A stretch of 64,000 nt of DNA from positions 693,396-757,395 of the forward strand of contig NZ_JANCTD010000001.1 in assembly GCF_024297185.1 (NCBI RefSeq), written 5' to 3'. A program made the translations under genes and the position numbers. The stretch is from Lewinella sp. JB7. Lineage in GTDB: Bacteria > Bacteroidota > Bacteroidia > Chitinophagales > Saprospiraceae. Shown here piece by piece: positions 17,388 through 25,313 of this stretch; position 1 is the stretch's first letter; each line of letters starts with the position of its first letter. The notes beneath the pieces were generated by a model. That model was not told the DNA's origin. It saw only the letters and a list, made by a program, of their open reading frames with translations, and did not search any database.

Positions 17388-17422
17388 ATAGCTTCTCCGT
17401 GATCCGGGGAGGCTATTTTTGT
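17388..17422 (+). terminator. Intrinsic terminator after tRNA-Leu
   Basis: A 12-bp stem ATAGCTTCTCCG/CGGGGAGGCTAT (two G-U pairs) with a 5-base loop, followed by a T-run (TATTTTTG). It starts 10 bases after the tRNA 3' end. Confidence 0.85.
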
Positions 17423-17512
17423 TTGCGGCCGTCCGGGGCGGTTTGTCTCCTCGGGAATGTGCGTTATTTTGCGGGTACGCCGATCCGGGTGTAATCCGTG
17501 CCCGCCGCTACC

Positions 17513-17541
17513 TTGATTCGCGACGGGTAGCTCTACCTTTA
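17513..17541 (+). promoter_or_regulatory. Bacteroidota-type promoter ending four bases before ATG
   Basis: TTG at 17513-17515, an 18-base spacer, and TACCTTTA at 17534-17541. Both elements fit the Bacteroidota sigma-A promoter (TTTG, about 19 bases, TAnnTTTG). Only four bases separate the -7 box from the ATG at 17546, so the mRNA is predicted to be leaderless. Confidence 0.5.
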
Positions 17542-17545
17542 CCGC

Positions 17546-18292
17546 ATGATCCTTCCCGCACTCCTCCGGGCCCGCAGTCAGCACCGCAAACTACTGGCCG
17601 TTCTCGTCGACCCCGACAAGGCTTCGCGCGAAAATCTGGAAACCCTGGGAGCCTACGCTAATGAGGGTTTGGTCGACTACTTTCTCTGGGGCGGAAGCCT
17701 GGTCAACGAAGGGGAATCCTCCTACTATTTGCGCCTACTGAAATCGATCACCGACGTTCCGGTGCTCCTCTTCCCCGGCTCGGTGTACCAACTCGACGAG
17801 CAGGCCGATGCCCTGCTGTTGCTCTCCCTCATTTCGGGACGCAATCCGGAGTTGCTGATCGGGCACCACGTCACGGTAGCCGGCCGGATCAAGCAACTGG
17901 GATTGACGCCCATCCCTACGGGATATATCCTGATCGACGGCGGCCGGCCCACTTCCGTCACCTACATGAGCGGCACGACTCCCATACCTTCGGACAAGCC
18001 CGCCATCGCCGCCGCGACCGCCCTGGCCGGCGAGCAACTCGGTCTACGGCTCATTTACCTCGACGCCGGCAGCGGCGCCCTCAACCCCGTGGACGCCCGC
18101 ATGATCCGGGCCGTCCGCGCTGAGGTAGACCTACCCCTTATCGTCGGCGGCGGCATTCGCAGTCCGGAGCGCGCCCGCCAGGCCCTGAATGCGGGCGCGG
18201 ACCTGATCGTGGTCGGCAACGGACTGGAACGCGACGCCCACTGGCTGCCGGAACTGGCGGAGGTCGTCCGGGGCGGGGTGCGGGTCGGGTAG
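17546..18292 (+). CDS. Geranylgeranylglyceryl phosphate synthase family protein
   Basis: 248 residues, a TIM-barrel prenyltransferase. It is expected to join a polyprenyl diphosphate to sn-glycerol-1-phosphate, the ether-lipid reaction best known from archaea and also found in Bacteroidota (group II GGGPS). Visible are KLLAVLVDPDK at the start of the barrel, WGGSLVNEG, LLFPGSVYQL, IPTGYILIDGG, IYLDAGSGA and the phosphate-binding end IVGGGIRSPERARQALNAGADLIVVGN. The ATG follows a promoter by four bases. Glycerol-1-phosphate dehydrogenase is not in the window. The physiological prenyl donor and final product in Bacteroidota are not settled. Confidence 0.9.
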   Translation: MILPALLRARSQHRKLLAVLVDPDKASRENLETLGAYANEGLVDYFLWGGSLVNEGESSYYLRLLKSITDVPVLLFPGSVYQLDEQADALLLLSLISGRNPELLIGHHVTVAGRIKQLGLTPIPTGYILIDGGRPTSVTYMSGTTPIPSDKPAIAAATALAGEQLGLRLIYLDAGSGALNPVDARMIRAVRAEVDLPLIVGGGIRSPERARQALNAGADLIVVGNGLERDAHWLPELAEVVRGGVRVG

Positions 18293-18453
18293 CTATCCGG
18301 GGTAGGGGCAATACGTACCGTGACTACCGAGGGCCGCCGCATAGTAAAATAGCACCGCCGCACATGTCACTAAATTCAGTGCGCAAACTCGTCCGTTATA
18401 GTTCCCGCGGAGACTTGCTGGTTGCCGACCAGGCACCAAAAGGGGAGGGGTAC

Positions 18454-18476
18454 TGGCCCCGGCGGGGCCATCCTTT
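18454..18476 (+). terminator. Hairpin plus TCCTTT downstream of the GGGP synthase gene
   Basis: TGGCCCC, loop GGC, GGGGCCA, then TCCTTT. The same hairpin-ATCCTTT layout occurs three times in the 115-bp array upstream of the deacetylase gene. It lies 160 bases after the stop, so its target is uncertain. Confidence 0.35.
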
Positions 18477-18630
18477 ATGAGCGAGCTTGTGGAGGGGGCG
18501 TCTCCGACGGCTCCCGCAACTCCTCGCGATCAATCCGGCGAGGGTGTTTTTTGTCGCGGTGAGTATGATTATCGGAACCTTACCAGCGATCGGAGAGGAT
18601 TGTCATAGGCCAGAACGGTTTTCATTCATC

Positions 18631-18773
18631 GCTGTCAGAGACAGCGTCGTGCTTTCGCGGCCGGAGGCCGCATTGTACTGTCGCTGCCGGAGGCAGCATC
18701 GTACTTCCGCTGCCGGAGGCAGCTTCCTACTTCGCTGCCGGAGGCAGCATTGTACTTCGCGGCCGGAGGCCGC
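18631..18773. repeat. Array of six covarying 15-base hairpins, 25-26-bp period
   Basis: Perfect hairpins with a 6-bp stem and 3-base loop lie at 18631-18645 (GCTGTC/GACAGC), 18657-18671 (GCGGCC/GGCCGC), 18683-18697, 18709-18723 and 18734-18748 (GCTGCC/GGCAGC), and 18759-18773 (GCGGCC/GGCCGC). They are spaced 26, 26, 26, 25 and 25 bases. Linkers resemble ATTGTACTTC. Stem changes are always matched on the other arm, so pairing seems to be selected. The last hairpin lies seven bases from the stop codon of the DUF4292 gene, whose mRNA would carry the whole array at its 3' end. Confidence 0.9.
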
Positions 18774-18779
18774 ATTGTA

Positions 18780-19544
18780 CTACTTGGTGGAGAAGGGCAT
18801 GGCCACGGCCTTGCCGAACTCGAGGTCGGTGAAGTCGATCTGCATGCCGGCGGTACCCTCGCTGCCGCCGTTGATCACGACGGTACGGGAGCGGGGGAAG
18901 GTCTGCCGCAGGCCGTCGGCGGCGGCGTAGTCGCCGTTAGTGACGGTGAGGGTACGGTCCTGGGCGAGTTCCCGGAGTTCCATGGTAAGGGGACGGTAGG
19001 TGAGGGGATCGATGCGGTAATCGGTGGCGAATTCCCGATTACGGCCCGTGAGCCGGATGGCATTATCGGCCCGGTCGACCTCGAGGTCTTCGGTGAGGAA
19101 AACGGCGTTGCCGAAAAAGATCTCCTGCAGCAAGTCGAAGCGGGCGGGGATCTTATACTTCTTTTCGATGTAGCTGAGGGGCTCGGCGATGTACTCGTTC
19201 TCCAACCGGTTGTAGAGGAAGAAAGAGTCGGGGCGGATAAGCGCCCGTGCGCCCTCGAAACCGAATTTCTTAACGCTCATCCAGATGGCTTCGTCGCGGT
19301 GGATCCGGATGTAGGCCGTGCCACCGATGCTGAGCTTCTCGCTGTCGAGATCGACTTTGGCCTTCGCGTCCAGCCATTCGGCGGTGGTTCGGTTGTCGTC
19401 GATGGACCGTAGCACCTGCGCTAGCCGCAACTTGCCCGTTGGTAGATCAGTGTTGCCTGCAGACGGGCCGGCCACTTTACGGTTGCAGTTGGCTAACAGT
19501 AGAACAGCCAGTAAGGCCAGTAGAGTAGATCGCATGGAGAGCAT
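18780..19544 (-). CDS. DUF4292 lipoprotein (LolA-like fold)
   Basis: 254 residues. A lipoprotein signal ends LLANC (Cys20). The remainder matches the Bacteroidota DUF4292 family: AEWLDAKAKVDLDSEKLSIGGTAYIRIHRDEAIWMSVKKFGFEGARALIRPDSFFLYNRLENEY is segmentally typical, and the family is predicted to adopt the half-barrel fold of LolA/LolB lipid carriers. It probably acts in the periplasm or on the inner face of the outer membrane in envelope assembly. The start codon overlaps the stop of the upstream TPR gene by one base (TAATG), so the two are translationally coupled; DUF4292 and TPR genes are neighbours in many Bacteroidota. An alternative ATG is at 19535. Confidence 0.88.
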   Translation of the reverse strand: MLSMRSTLLALLAVLLLANCNRKVAGPSAGNTDLPTGKLRLAQVLRSIDDNRTTAEWLDAKAKVDLDSEKLSIGGTAYIRIHRDEAIWMSVKKFGFEGARALIRPDSFFLYNRLENEYIAEPLSYIEKKYKIPARFDLLQEIFFGNAVFLTEDLEVDRADNAIRLTGRNREFATDYRIDPLTYRPLTMELRELAQDRTLTVTNGDYAAADGLRQTFPRSRTVVINGGSEGTAGMQIDFTDLEFGKAVAMPFSTK

Positions 19545-21097
19545 TAGCTTTTGAGCCGGGATATCTTCTCGGAAAGAGTAGGGGACTTGCTGCCGGCCGC
19601 GCGGGCCCGGGTGTAGAAGTCTGCGGCCGCGTCCCGATCGCCGGCCCGTTGCCGCGCGTCGCCCATGAGTTCGAGAAGGAGGGCGTTGGTGTTGAGCGGG
19701 TTGTCCGCGGCGGAAAGAATTGCGGAGTCCGGTTCATTTACCTGACGGAGGTAAAGGGCCAGGGGACCATTATTTCCACCCGGAAGGCGATCGGTATCGA
19801 CCTCCATTTTGGCGACCGGTTTTTTCAGCAGGGCAACGGCGGTAGTCAGCTCCTCCAGCGCGGCGGCGGATTCCGGACTGGCACTCACCATGAACTGGGC
19901 CTGCTGGAGCAGACTGTTAGCGGCGGCGAAGTCGCCCCGGAAGGCCTCCCCCAGGGCGTAGTGCACGTAGATCGACGGGCGGTTGGGGAATATATCCAGC
20001 GCTTCCTCCCCGTACTTGCGGAGGTCGGCCATCTGGTTGCTGAGGTAAAGACTGGCCATCAGCTGTTCCCAGACTGGATAGACGGTATCGTCGAGTTTCA
20101 GGGTAGCGCGGTAGGCATCGGCGGCTTCGGCGGGGCGACCGGAATGGAAATACAGATCCCCCTCAATGGCGGAAGCTTTGGCGGCATCGGGGTGCACGCG
20201 ACGCAGTTCGCCGGTAAGCACGAGCAGCCGGTCGGCGAGGTCCCGGTCGCCGGTAGTGGCCACCTGCTGTACGAGGGGAAGCAGTTTACCGACCTTCAGG
20301 TCCAGATCGACGTCGGCACGACCCAGTAAAGCCATAAGCTCCGAGTCACCGGTACCTGCGCCGGCACGCGGGGCGGCGTCCTGGAGCGCGAGTTGCGCAC
20401 GTACGTCATCCGGCTCGAGTTGTAGAATCGCGCGGTACACTTCCCGGGCATTTTTGTCGTCGTTCTGACTCGAATAGTAACCCGCCAGCAGGTGCCGGAA
20501 TCCTACGTGGTCGGGGAAGGCCTCCACCAGTCGGGTGAGTTCCCGCTCGGCCCGCTTCAGATCGCCGGTCCCGAGGTACAGCGCATGCTTTAGCCGGGTA
20601 ACTTCGGGGTTAATGCCGATGCGCCCCTCCAGGTCTTCGTAGGTCTTTACGGCTCCCTTAATGTCCTGATCGCGCACCTGAAAAGCGGCACGTTCGAGGT
20701 AGTTCCCGGTTTCGGCCGGATTGACCTTGATGCGCTCCGCGTACAGGTCGGCCCCTTCCCGGTACCGTCCGGCCGACTGGTACAATTCCGCCAGAAAGGC
20801 GGCATACACCTCATTGGGACGCAGGCCGTAAGCGGAACGCAGTGCCTCAATGGCCGCCGGGGTATTGCCCGCCGCGTACTCCAATCTCCCCAGTTCGAAG
20901 AGTGCCGGATCGTTCCTGGAGTCGTCTTCCAGCAGGGCACGGAATTTGGTGATGGCTTCGTCGGTCTTACCGAGTAATGCTTCCTGCATGGCTTCGATGA
21001 AGCGGCCCTCCAGCCCGACCTCGCGCTCGTTCACCGCTCCCTGGGCACCCAGGAAATGGACGAGAGCGAATAGGGGGAGGAGGAGCAGGTAGCGCAT
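19544..21097 (-). CDS. Secreted tetratricopeptide-repeat protein
   Basis: 517 residues from the ATG at 21097; 24 extra codons upstream lack a signal sequence. The signal peptide is MRYLLLLPLFALVHFLGAQG. The rest is mostly helical TPR units, seen as repeated patterns such as DPALFELGRLEYAAGNTPAAIEAL, PDHVGFRHLLAGYYSSQNDDKNAREVY and PSIYVHYALGEAFRGDFAAANSLL. TPR proteins scaffold complexes. The one-base overlap with the DUF4292 lipoprotein gene suggests both act in the same periplasmic process. No enzyme domain is seen. The gene lies 87 bases downstream of pyk on the same strand. Confidence 0.85.
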   Translation of the reverse strand: MRYLLLLPLFALVHFLGAQGAVNEREVGLEGRFIEAMQEALLGKTDEAITKFRALLEDDSRNDPALFELGRLEYAAGNTPAAIEALRSAYGLRPNEVYAAFLAELYQSAGRYREGADLYAERIKVNPAETGNYLERAAFQVRDQDIKGAVKTYEDLEGRIGINPEVTRLKHALYLGTGDLKRAERELTRLVEAFPDHVGFRHLLAGYYSSQNDDKNAREVYRAILQLEPDDVRAQLALQDAAPRAGAGTGDSELMALLGRADVDLDLKVGKLLPLVQQVATTGDRDLADRLLVLTGELRRVHPDAAKASAIEGDLYFHSGRPAEAADAYRATLKLDDTVYPVWEQLMASLYLSNQMADLRKYGEEALDIFPNRPSIYVHYALGEAFRGDFAAANSLLQQAQFMVSASPESAAALEELTTAVALLKKPVAKMEVDTDRLPGGNNGPLALYLRQVNEPDSAILSAADNPLNTNALLLELMGDARQRAGDRDAAADFYTRARAAGSKSPTLSEKISRLKS

Positions 21098-21184
21098 GAC
21101 GGGTAGAAAGTAAGCTAACGACTTAACAACGTCAGCGGTTCTTCGGCTAGTGCAAATCCTCCCATCCACTCATTCAATCATCCC

Positions 21185-22615
21185 CTACTCCACTACCGTA
21201 ATCTTCAGCATATTCAGCATGCCGCGCTTTTCGAGGGGCATACTTCCCGTATTGACGATGGTGTCGCCTTCCTGTACGTGGTTGTTGTCCTTCAGGATGC
21301 CGGTGACATCTTCGACGGTTTGGTCGGTACTCTGGAAGCGGTCGTAGTGGTAGCAGCGCACACCCCAACAGAGGTTGAGGGTATTGAGGATTTGGGGGAG
21401 ATCGCTGAAGATGTAGATCTTCGACGAGGGGCGGAAGCTGCTCAGCTTGAAAGCCGTATAGCCCGTCCGGGTCATACCGGTGATGGCACGGGCCCCGACG
21501 TTCTGGGCGGCCCAGGCGGCGGCGGACGTTACGACGTCGCTGATGAAGGTGCCGCTCTTGGCGTTCGACTTCGGGCGTTTCTGGCCGATCTCGTAGATCT
21601 TTTCGGCTTCCTCGATGATGCTATTCATCCACTTCACCACGAGGGCGGGGTGGCGGCCGACGCTCGTCTCTCCGCTCAGCATGACGGCATCGGTGCCGTC
21701 GAGGACGGCGTTGGCTACGTCGGTGACCTCGGCGCGGGTGGGGCCGGGGTTCGTGATCATCGAGTCCATCATCTGGGTAGCCACGATCACGGGGCGGGCG
21801 CGCTGAATGCACTTCTTGATGATCTCTTTCTGAATGATCGGAAGCCGCTCCATGGGCATCTCGATGCCGAGATCGCCGCGGGCCACCATGATGGCGTTGG
21901 AGTGCTTGATGATCTTGTCGATGTTCTCGATCGCCTCCGGCTTTTCGATCTTGGAGATGATCTTCGCCTGGTGACCGGCGCGGTCGATGTGCGAACGCAG
22001 TTCCTTGCAGTCCTGGGCCTGGCGGACGAAGCTCAGGGCGATCCAGTTGATCTCCGGGAGGGTGAGGATGTACTGAAGATCCTCCAGGTCCTTCTCGGTA
22101 AGGCTCGGCAGGCTGATCTTGGTATTCGGCAGGTTGACTCCCTTGTTCGACTTCAGTCTGCCGGCGTACAGGGCCTTCAGCTTGACGGTATCCTTGGCGT
22201 TGGTGTCGACGACTTCGAATACCAGGGTCCCGTCGTCAACGAGTACGCGTTCCCCGACGGTCACGTCCTGGGCGAACTGGGGATAGCTCATGTACACCCG
22301 CTCGGCGTTGCCCACGCATTCGGTGTTGGTAAAAGTGACGATCTGCCCGGCTTCGAGATCGAGGCCGTCGCCTTCCATTTTACCGACGCGTAATTTGGGT
22401 CCCTGAAGGTCCGCCAGCAGGCTCACGTGGGTACCTTTCTCCTTATTGATCCGGACAACGTGGTCCACGACTTTCTTGTGATCCTCGTGGTTGCCGTGAC
22501 TGAAGTTGAGGCGAAACACGTCCACGCCGGCTTCCACCAGGCTCATCAATCCTTCGTACGTGTTACAGGCGGGGCCTACGGTGGCAACGATCTTGGTATT
22601 CTGGTGGTCGGTCAT
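21185..22615 (-). CDS. pyk: Pyruvate kinase
   Basis: 476 residues, normal length. It transfers phosphate from phosphoenolpyruvate to ADP, the last step of glycolysis. Landmarks are TKIVATVGPAC at the N-terminus, VFRLNFSHG, the B-domain from about residue 75 to 165, the catalytic Lys and metal region (KIISKIEKPEAIEN, IMVARGDLGIEMP), the signature TQMMDSMITNPGPTRAEVTDVANAV split around residues 280-305, and SGETSVGRHP. The C-terminal allosteric domain ends GMLNMLKITVVE. Both conserved Lys and Glu are present, so the enzyme should be active. Confidence 0.97.
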   Translation of the reverse strand: MTDHQNTKIVATVGPACNTYEGLMSLVEAGVDVFRLNFSHGNHEDHKKVVDHVVRINKEKGTHVSLLADLQGPKLRVGKMEGDGLDLEAGQIVTFTNTECVGNAERVYMSYPQFAQDVTVGERVLVDDGTLVFEVVDTNAKDTVKLKALYAGRLKSNKGVNLPNTKISLPSLTEKDLEDLQYILTLPEINWIALSFVRQAQDCKELRSHIDRAGHQAKIISKIEKPEAIENIDKIIKHSNAIMVARGDLGIEMPMERLPIIQKEIIKKCIQRARPVIVATQMMDSMITNPGPTRAEVTDVANAVLDGTDAVMLSGETSVGRHPALVVKWMNSIIEEAEKIYEIGQKRPKSNAKSGTFISDVVTSAAAWAAQNVGARAITGMTRTGYTAFKLSSFRPSSKIYIFSDLPQILNTLNLCWGVRCYHYDRFQSTDQTVEDVTGILKDNNHVQEGDTIVNTGSMPLEKRGMLNMLKITVVE

Positions 22616-22693
22616 GAGAATGGTTTGCGGTCGATAGTTAGTGTAAGAAATACAATAATGGGTAAAGGTAGGTATTTAGTAGGTTAGTAGTTC

Positions 22694-22776
22694 AGGATCG
22701 CTCGCGGGGCTCGCGGGTAGTCAGGTAGTAATTTAGTAGGTTAGGTGGTAGGATCGCTCGCGGGGCTCGCGGGTAG
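22694..22776. repeat. 27-bp direct repeat, two copies 56 bases apart
   Basis: AGGATCGCTCGCGGGGCTCG plus CGGGTAG occurs at 22694-22720 and 22750-22776, both identical, in the gap upstream of pyk. The DNA around them is built of AGGTAGTA/GGTAGTATGG-like purine-rich iterations. No gene is present between 22616 and 22826. Confidence 0.9.
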
Positions 22777-22826
22777 GGGGGGTAGCATGGTAGTATGGTA
22801 GGGGGGTAGAATGGTGGGGGGTAGGG

Positions 22827-23651
22827 CTATTCCGTATTCAATAGGATCTCGCGGGCAATTTTCAGGGAGCGGTTGGCGTGACTGCGCAGAAGGGTGTCGT
22901 CGAGCAAGGTCATGGCTCCTGCGTCCGCGCCCGCCTGGCTTTCGGCCCGGAAGAGGGGGAACACGCGGTTGTGGCTGTACACGTTGAAGGATACGGCCAG
23001 TAATTTTCCGTCCCGCGTCTGGATGCCGGCCGCGTTGCCCCAACTCCGGTGGAGGATCTGGTACATGATGCGCTGCATGGCGTGGTATTTCCACTCGTTG
23101 TCGACGGACTTGCCGTGTACGGCTAACCAGAAATCGGCCAGGGCTTCCGGCTTGAGCGAGGGGACGGGTAGCAAGTCGGCGCGCTCGGCCCGGGCCAGTC
23201 GCTCGTAGTAGGCCGGGGGGAAATCGTCGGTGATCTCTTCGTACGGTCGGTCGAGGAAAATGGCCCCCCCGACGGCAGTGGTGACGGTAAAACGGCCGGA
23301 TTCTTTCGGCACCGACGCGGGTTCGACGGTCAGCTCACCCCCCCGGTACTCCTGCGGAATGGCGTCCCAGAAGGCCTGGATGCGCTTCGGACTAAGGGGC
23401 TTCACGCTGTACACGGCCAGGTCGGGGACGAGCTCCGGCTGCGTGAGGTAGGTGCGGCCCAGCCAGTTCCGGGTGCGGGGCAGCGGCATGGCGGAGACGT
23501 AATTGTCGCCCTCCACGAGCAGGTCCCATTCCTTGGCGGTGGCATTGAGGTACCAGTCGTAGCCGTAGAGGCTGCCGTTGGTGGCGAAGTGCACGCAACT
23601 GTTGTAGAGTTGCTTATCAAGTTCGGCCTGGGGAATAAAGCGGATGTCCAT
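22827..23651 (-). CDS. GNAT/FemAB-like protein of a conserved Bacteroidota family, function unknown
   Basis: 274 residues from the ATG at 23651; a GTG three codons upstream is possible. The N-terminus (DIRFIPQAELDKQLYNSCV, NGSLYGYDWYLNATAKEWDLLVEGDNYVSAMPLPRT in segments) matches a family common in Bacteroidota whose members carry an N-terminal YSWYLD-W-hydrophobic-DY-VMPL pattern and a C-terminal acyltransferase-like half (NAAGIQTRDGKLLAVSFNVYSHNRVFPLF). The fold is likely two GNAT-like halves as in FemAB aminoacyltransferases, but the peptide-bridge substrate is not known for this phylum. It appears cytoplasmic. It lies between pyk and a TPR/FKBP-like gene on the same strand. Confidence 0.65.
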   Translation of the reverse strand: MDIRFIPQAELDKQLYNSCVHFATNGSLYGYDWYLNATAKEWDLLVEGDNYVSAMPLPRTRNWLGRTYLTQPELVPDLAVYSVKPLSPKRIQAFWDAIPQEYRGGELTVEPASVPKESGRFTVTTAVGGAIFLDRPYEEITDDFPPAYYERLARAERADLLPVPSLKPEALADFWLAVHGKSVDNEWKYHAMQRIMYQILHRSWGNAAGIQTRDGKLLAVSFNVYSHNRVFPLFRAESQAGADAGAMTLLDDTLLRSHANRSLKIAREILLNTE

Positions 23652-23700
23652 GGGCTTCACAACCCGATCGGTGGAAAAAAGGTCGACGCCGGCGGCCGAC

Positions 23701-25194
23701 TCACTTTAATTTGGACAACTTTTCCGCGGTGAAGGACGATTCCGGATTCTTCTGCAGGGCCATCTCGAAGTTCTGCTTGGCGTGATAGTCATCACCGGCA
23801 TTGCTGTAGGCGTCGGCGAGGCTGTCGTAGGTGTTGAACGAGTCCGGATAGTTCTTGCAGTTAAGGTCAAGGACGTAAATAGCTTCCTCCTTCTTGCCCT
23901 CCGCCATCAGTTGGTACCCCAGGTTGTTCATTTGCATTTCCCGGAAGACGTAGCCTTCGGGATTGTCCCGTTTCAGGCCGGCGTACCACTGCTTGGTCGC
24001 TTCCAGTCCGTGCTCACCCAGCATTTCGCGGAGCTTGTCGTGACCGTAGTTTACCGGTGGCCCGACCTTGTGCACGGTGAGTCGCTGGACCGCGACACTC
24101 CCGCCGTTGGAGCGGCGTTCGTCGTAGGACTGTCGGGAGACGGGGACCGTGGTCTCTACGATTCCTCCCTCACCTACCATCATGACGGCTTCGTTCCAAA
24201 TGGGGAGGTAAGGGTCGCAGCCCACGCACCACTGCCAGTTGTCGCTGAGGTTACTGGTGGCGAAGAGGGTTTCTCCGTCGGCGTTCATCACCTTTCCCGA
24301 CCAGGTCACCTCCTGCCCCCGGAGGGGTTTGGGACCGGTTCCTTCCTTCACGACCCGGTAAGTGATCTCTTCGGTGGCGGCGGGAGTAGCTTCGGATACC
24401 AGTTTCCAGACCTCCTTGCGCCGGAGTTCCCGCAGTTCGACCAGTCGCTCGGCGATCTGGCTAAAGTCGCGGTTGGGGTGGGCTTTCTCCGCGGCGGCGA
24501 AGAAGTTCTGTTCGTAGGCCTCCATCTGCGCCCAGTCGGTAAAGGCATCCACGGTGGCGAAATTGGCACCGAAATCCGTCCCGTCGGGCAGCACCCGCTG
24601 GAAGACCGTCCAGTTTTGCATATTCTCCGCGCCGCGGTGGATCTCCATAATGGGCCTGAACATATCGTTCTCCATGGCGAGGTACTCGGCTTCCATGCCG
24701 GGAAGTACCCGCATGTAGTTCACGGCGATCAGCTGCGGCTCGCCCTGGGCGGGTACGCCTACCCCGGCGGGCAGTCCGCCTACGGACATGAACGTCTCCA
24801 CGCTCTGTACCGTGGAAACCTCCTCCACCCTGGCCCAGAATTCTTGTGGCGTGGCGTGGGGGAATATGCTATCGATGATCATATTCTGTCCCGCGGCCGG
24901 AAGGTTCATATCGGTGAGGTTGGTGAATATGTCGACCGATACGTAATCGAAATCCGCCTGACGGCCGGTGGGCGACTCAAGGCGGTAAAGACCGTGCCAC
25001 ACCTGACTACCCTCATTGATCCGGGCCTGAAAGTAGGGGAGCATTTGTCTGGTTTCAACGTCCATCAGGTTGCCACCGGAATGATGGAGCTTCGTGATTT
25101 GGTAGTAAAGCGGGCCGGGGGGCGCCTCTTCCTGGGCGCTGAGGAAACCGCTGCACAGGACGGCAGATAGTATTAGAAGGCATACGTGTCTCAT
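23701..25194 (-). CDS. Secreted protein with FKBP-like and TPR segments
   Basis: 497 residues from the ATG at 25194, where a signal peptide (LLILSAVLCSGFLSAQ) begins; the frame extends 37 codons further upstream without such a signal. Residues 25-270 are two related helical-beta segments (YYQITKLHHSGGNLMDVE and VNYMRVLPGMEAEYLAME) that look like dimeric alpha-beta-barrel repeats. Residues about 278-380 resemble an FKBP-type domain (YRVVKEGTGPKPLRGQEVTWSGKV). Residues about 410-495 contain TPR-like helices (LGYQLMAEGKKEEAIYVLDLN, YDSLADAYSNAGDDYHAKQNFEMAL). It is probably periplasmic. No catalytic assignment is safe. The pair WCVGC in the FKBP-like part could form a redox-active or structural disulfide. 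Confidence 0.65.
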   Translation of the reverse strand: MRHVCLLILSAVLCSGFLSAQEEAPPGPLYYQITKLHHSGGNLMDVETRQMLPYFQARINEGSQVWHGLYRLESPTGRQADFDYVSVDIFTNLTDMNLPAAGQNMIIDSIFPHATPQEFWARVEEVSTVQSVETFMSVGGLPAGVGVPAQGEPQLIAVNYMRVLPGMEAEYLAMENDMFRPIMEIHRGAENMQNWTVFQRVLPDGTDFGANFATVDAFTDWAQMEAYEQNFFAAAEKAHPNRDFSQIAERLVELRELRRKEVWKLVSEATPAATEEITYRVVKEGTGPKPLRGQEVTWSGKVMNADGETLFATSNLSDNWQWCVGCDPYLPIWNEAVMMVGEGGIVETTVPVSRQSYDERRSNGGSVAVQRLTVHKVGPPVNYGHDKLREMLGEHGLEATKQWYAGLKRDNPEGYVFREMQMNNLGYQLMAEGKKEEAIYVLDLNCKNYPDSFNTYDSLADAYSNAGDDYHAKQNFEMALQKNPESSFTAEKLSKLK

Positions 25195-25313
25195 GGCACG
25201 GTGTATTAAGGAATGAGTAATGTGGGGGCTTAGCCCCATAATATACGCGTTATTACACGCATACACACATCCAATAAACCTTAATAAATAACCCGTGCCC
25301 AGCAAATCCTTAG

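Noticed and set aside
18631-18773. Possible CRISPR array of short palindromic repeats
   Set aside because: Repeats are 15 bases with 10-11-base linkers that are themselves similar; spacers are too short and not unique, and no cas genes are present.
18487-18930. Plus-strand ORF running through the hairpin array
   Set aside because: It translates the palindromes as RPEAA/CRCRRQ repeats and overlaps the end of the DUF4292 gene; not a plausible protein.
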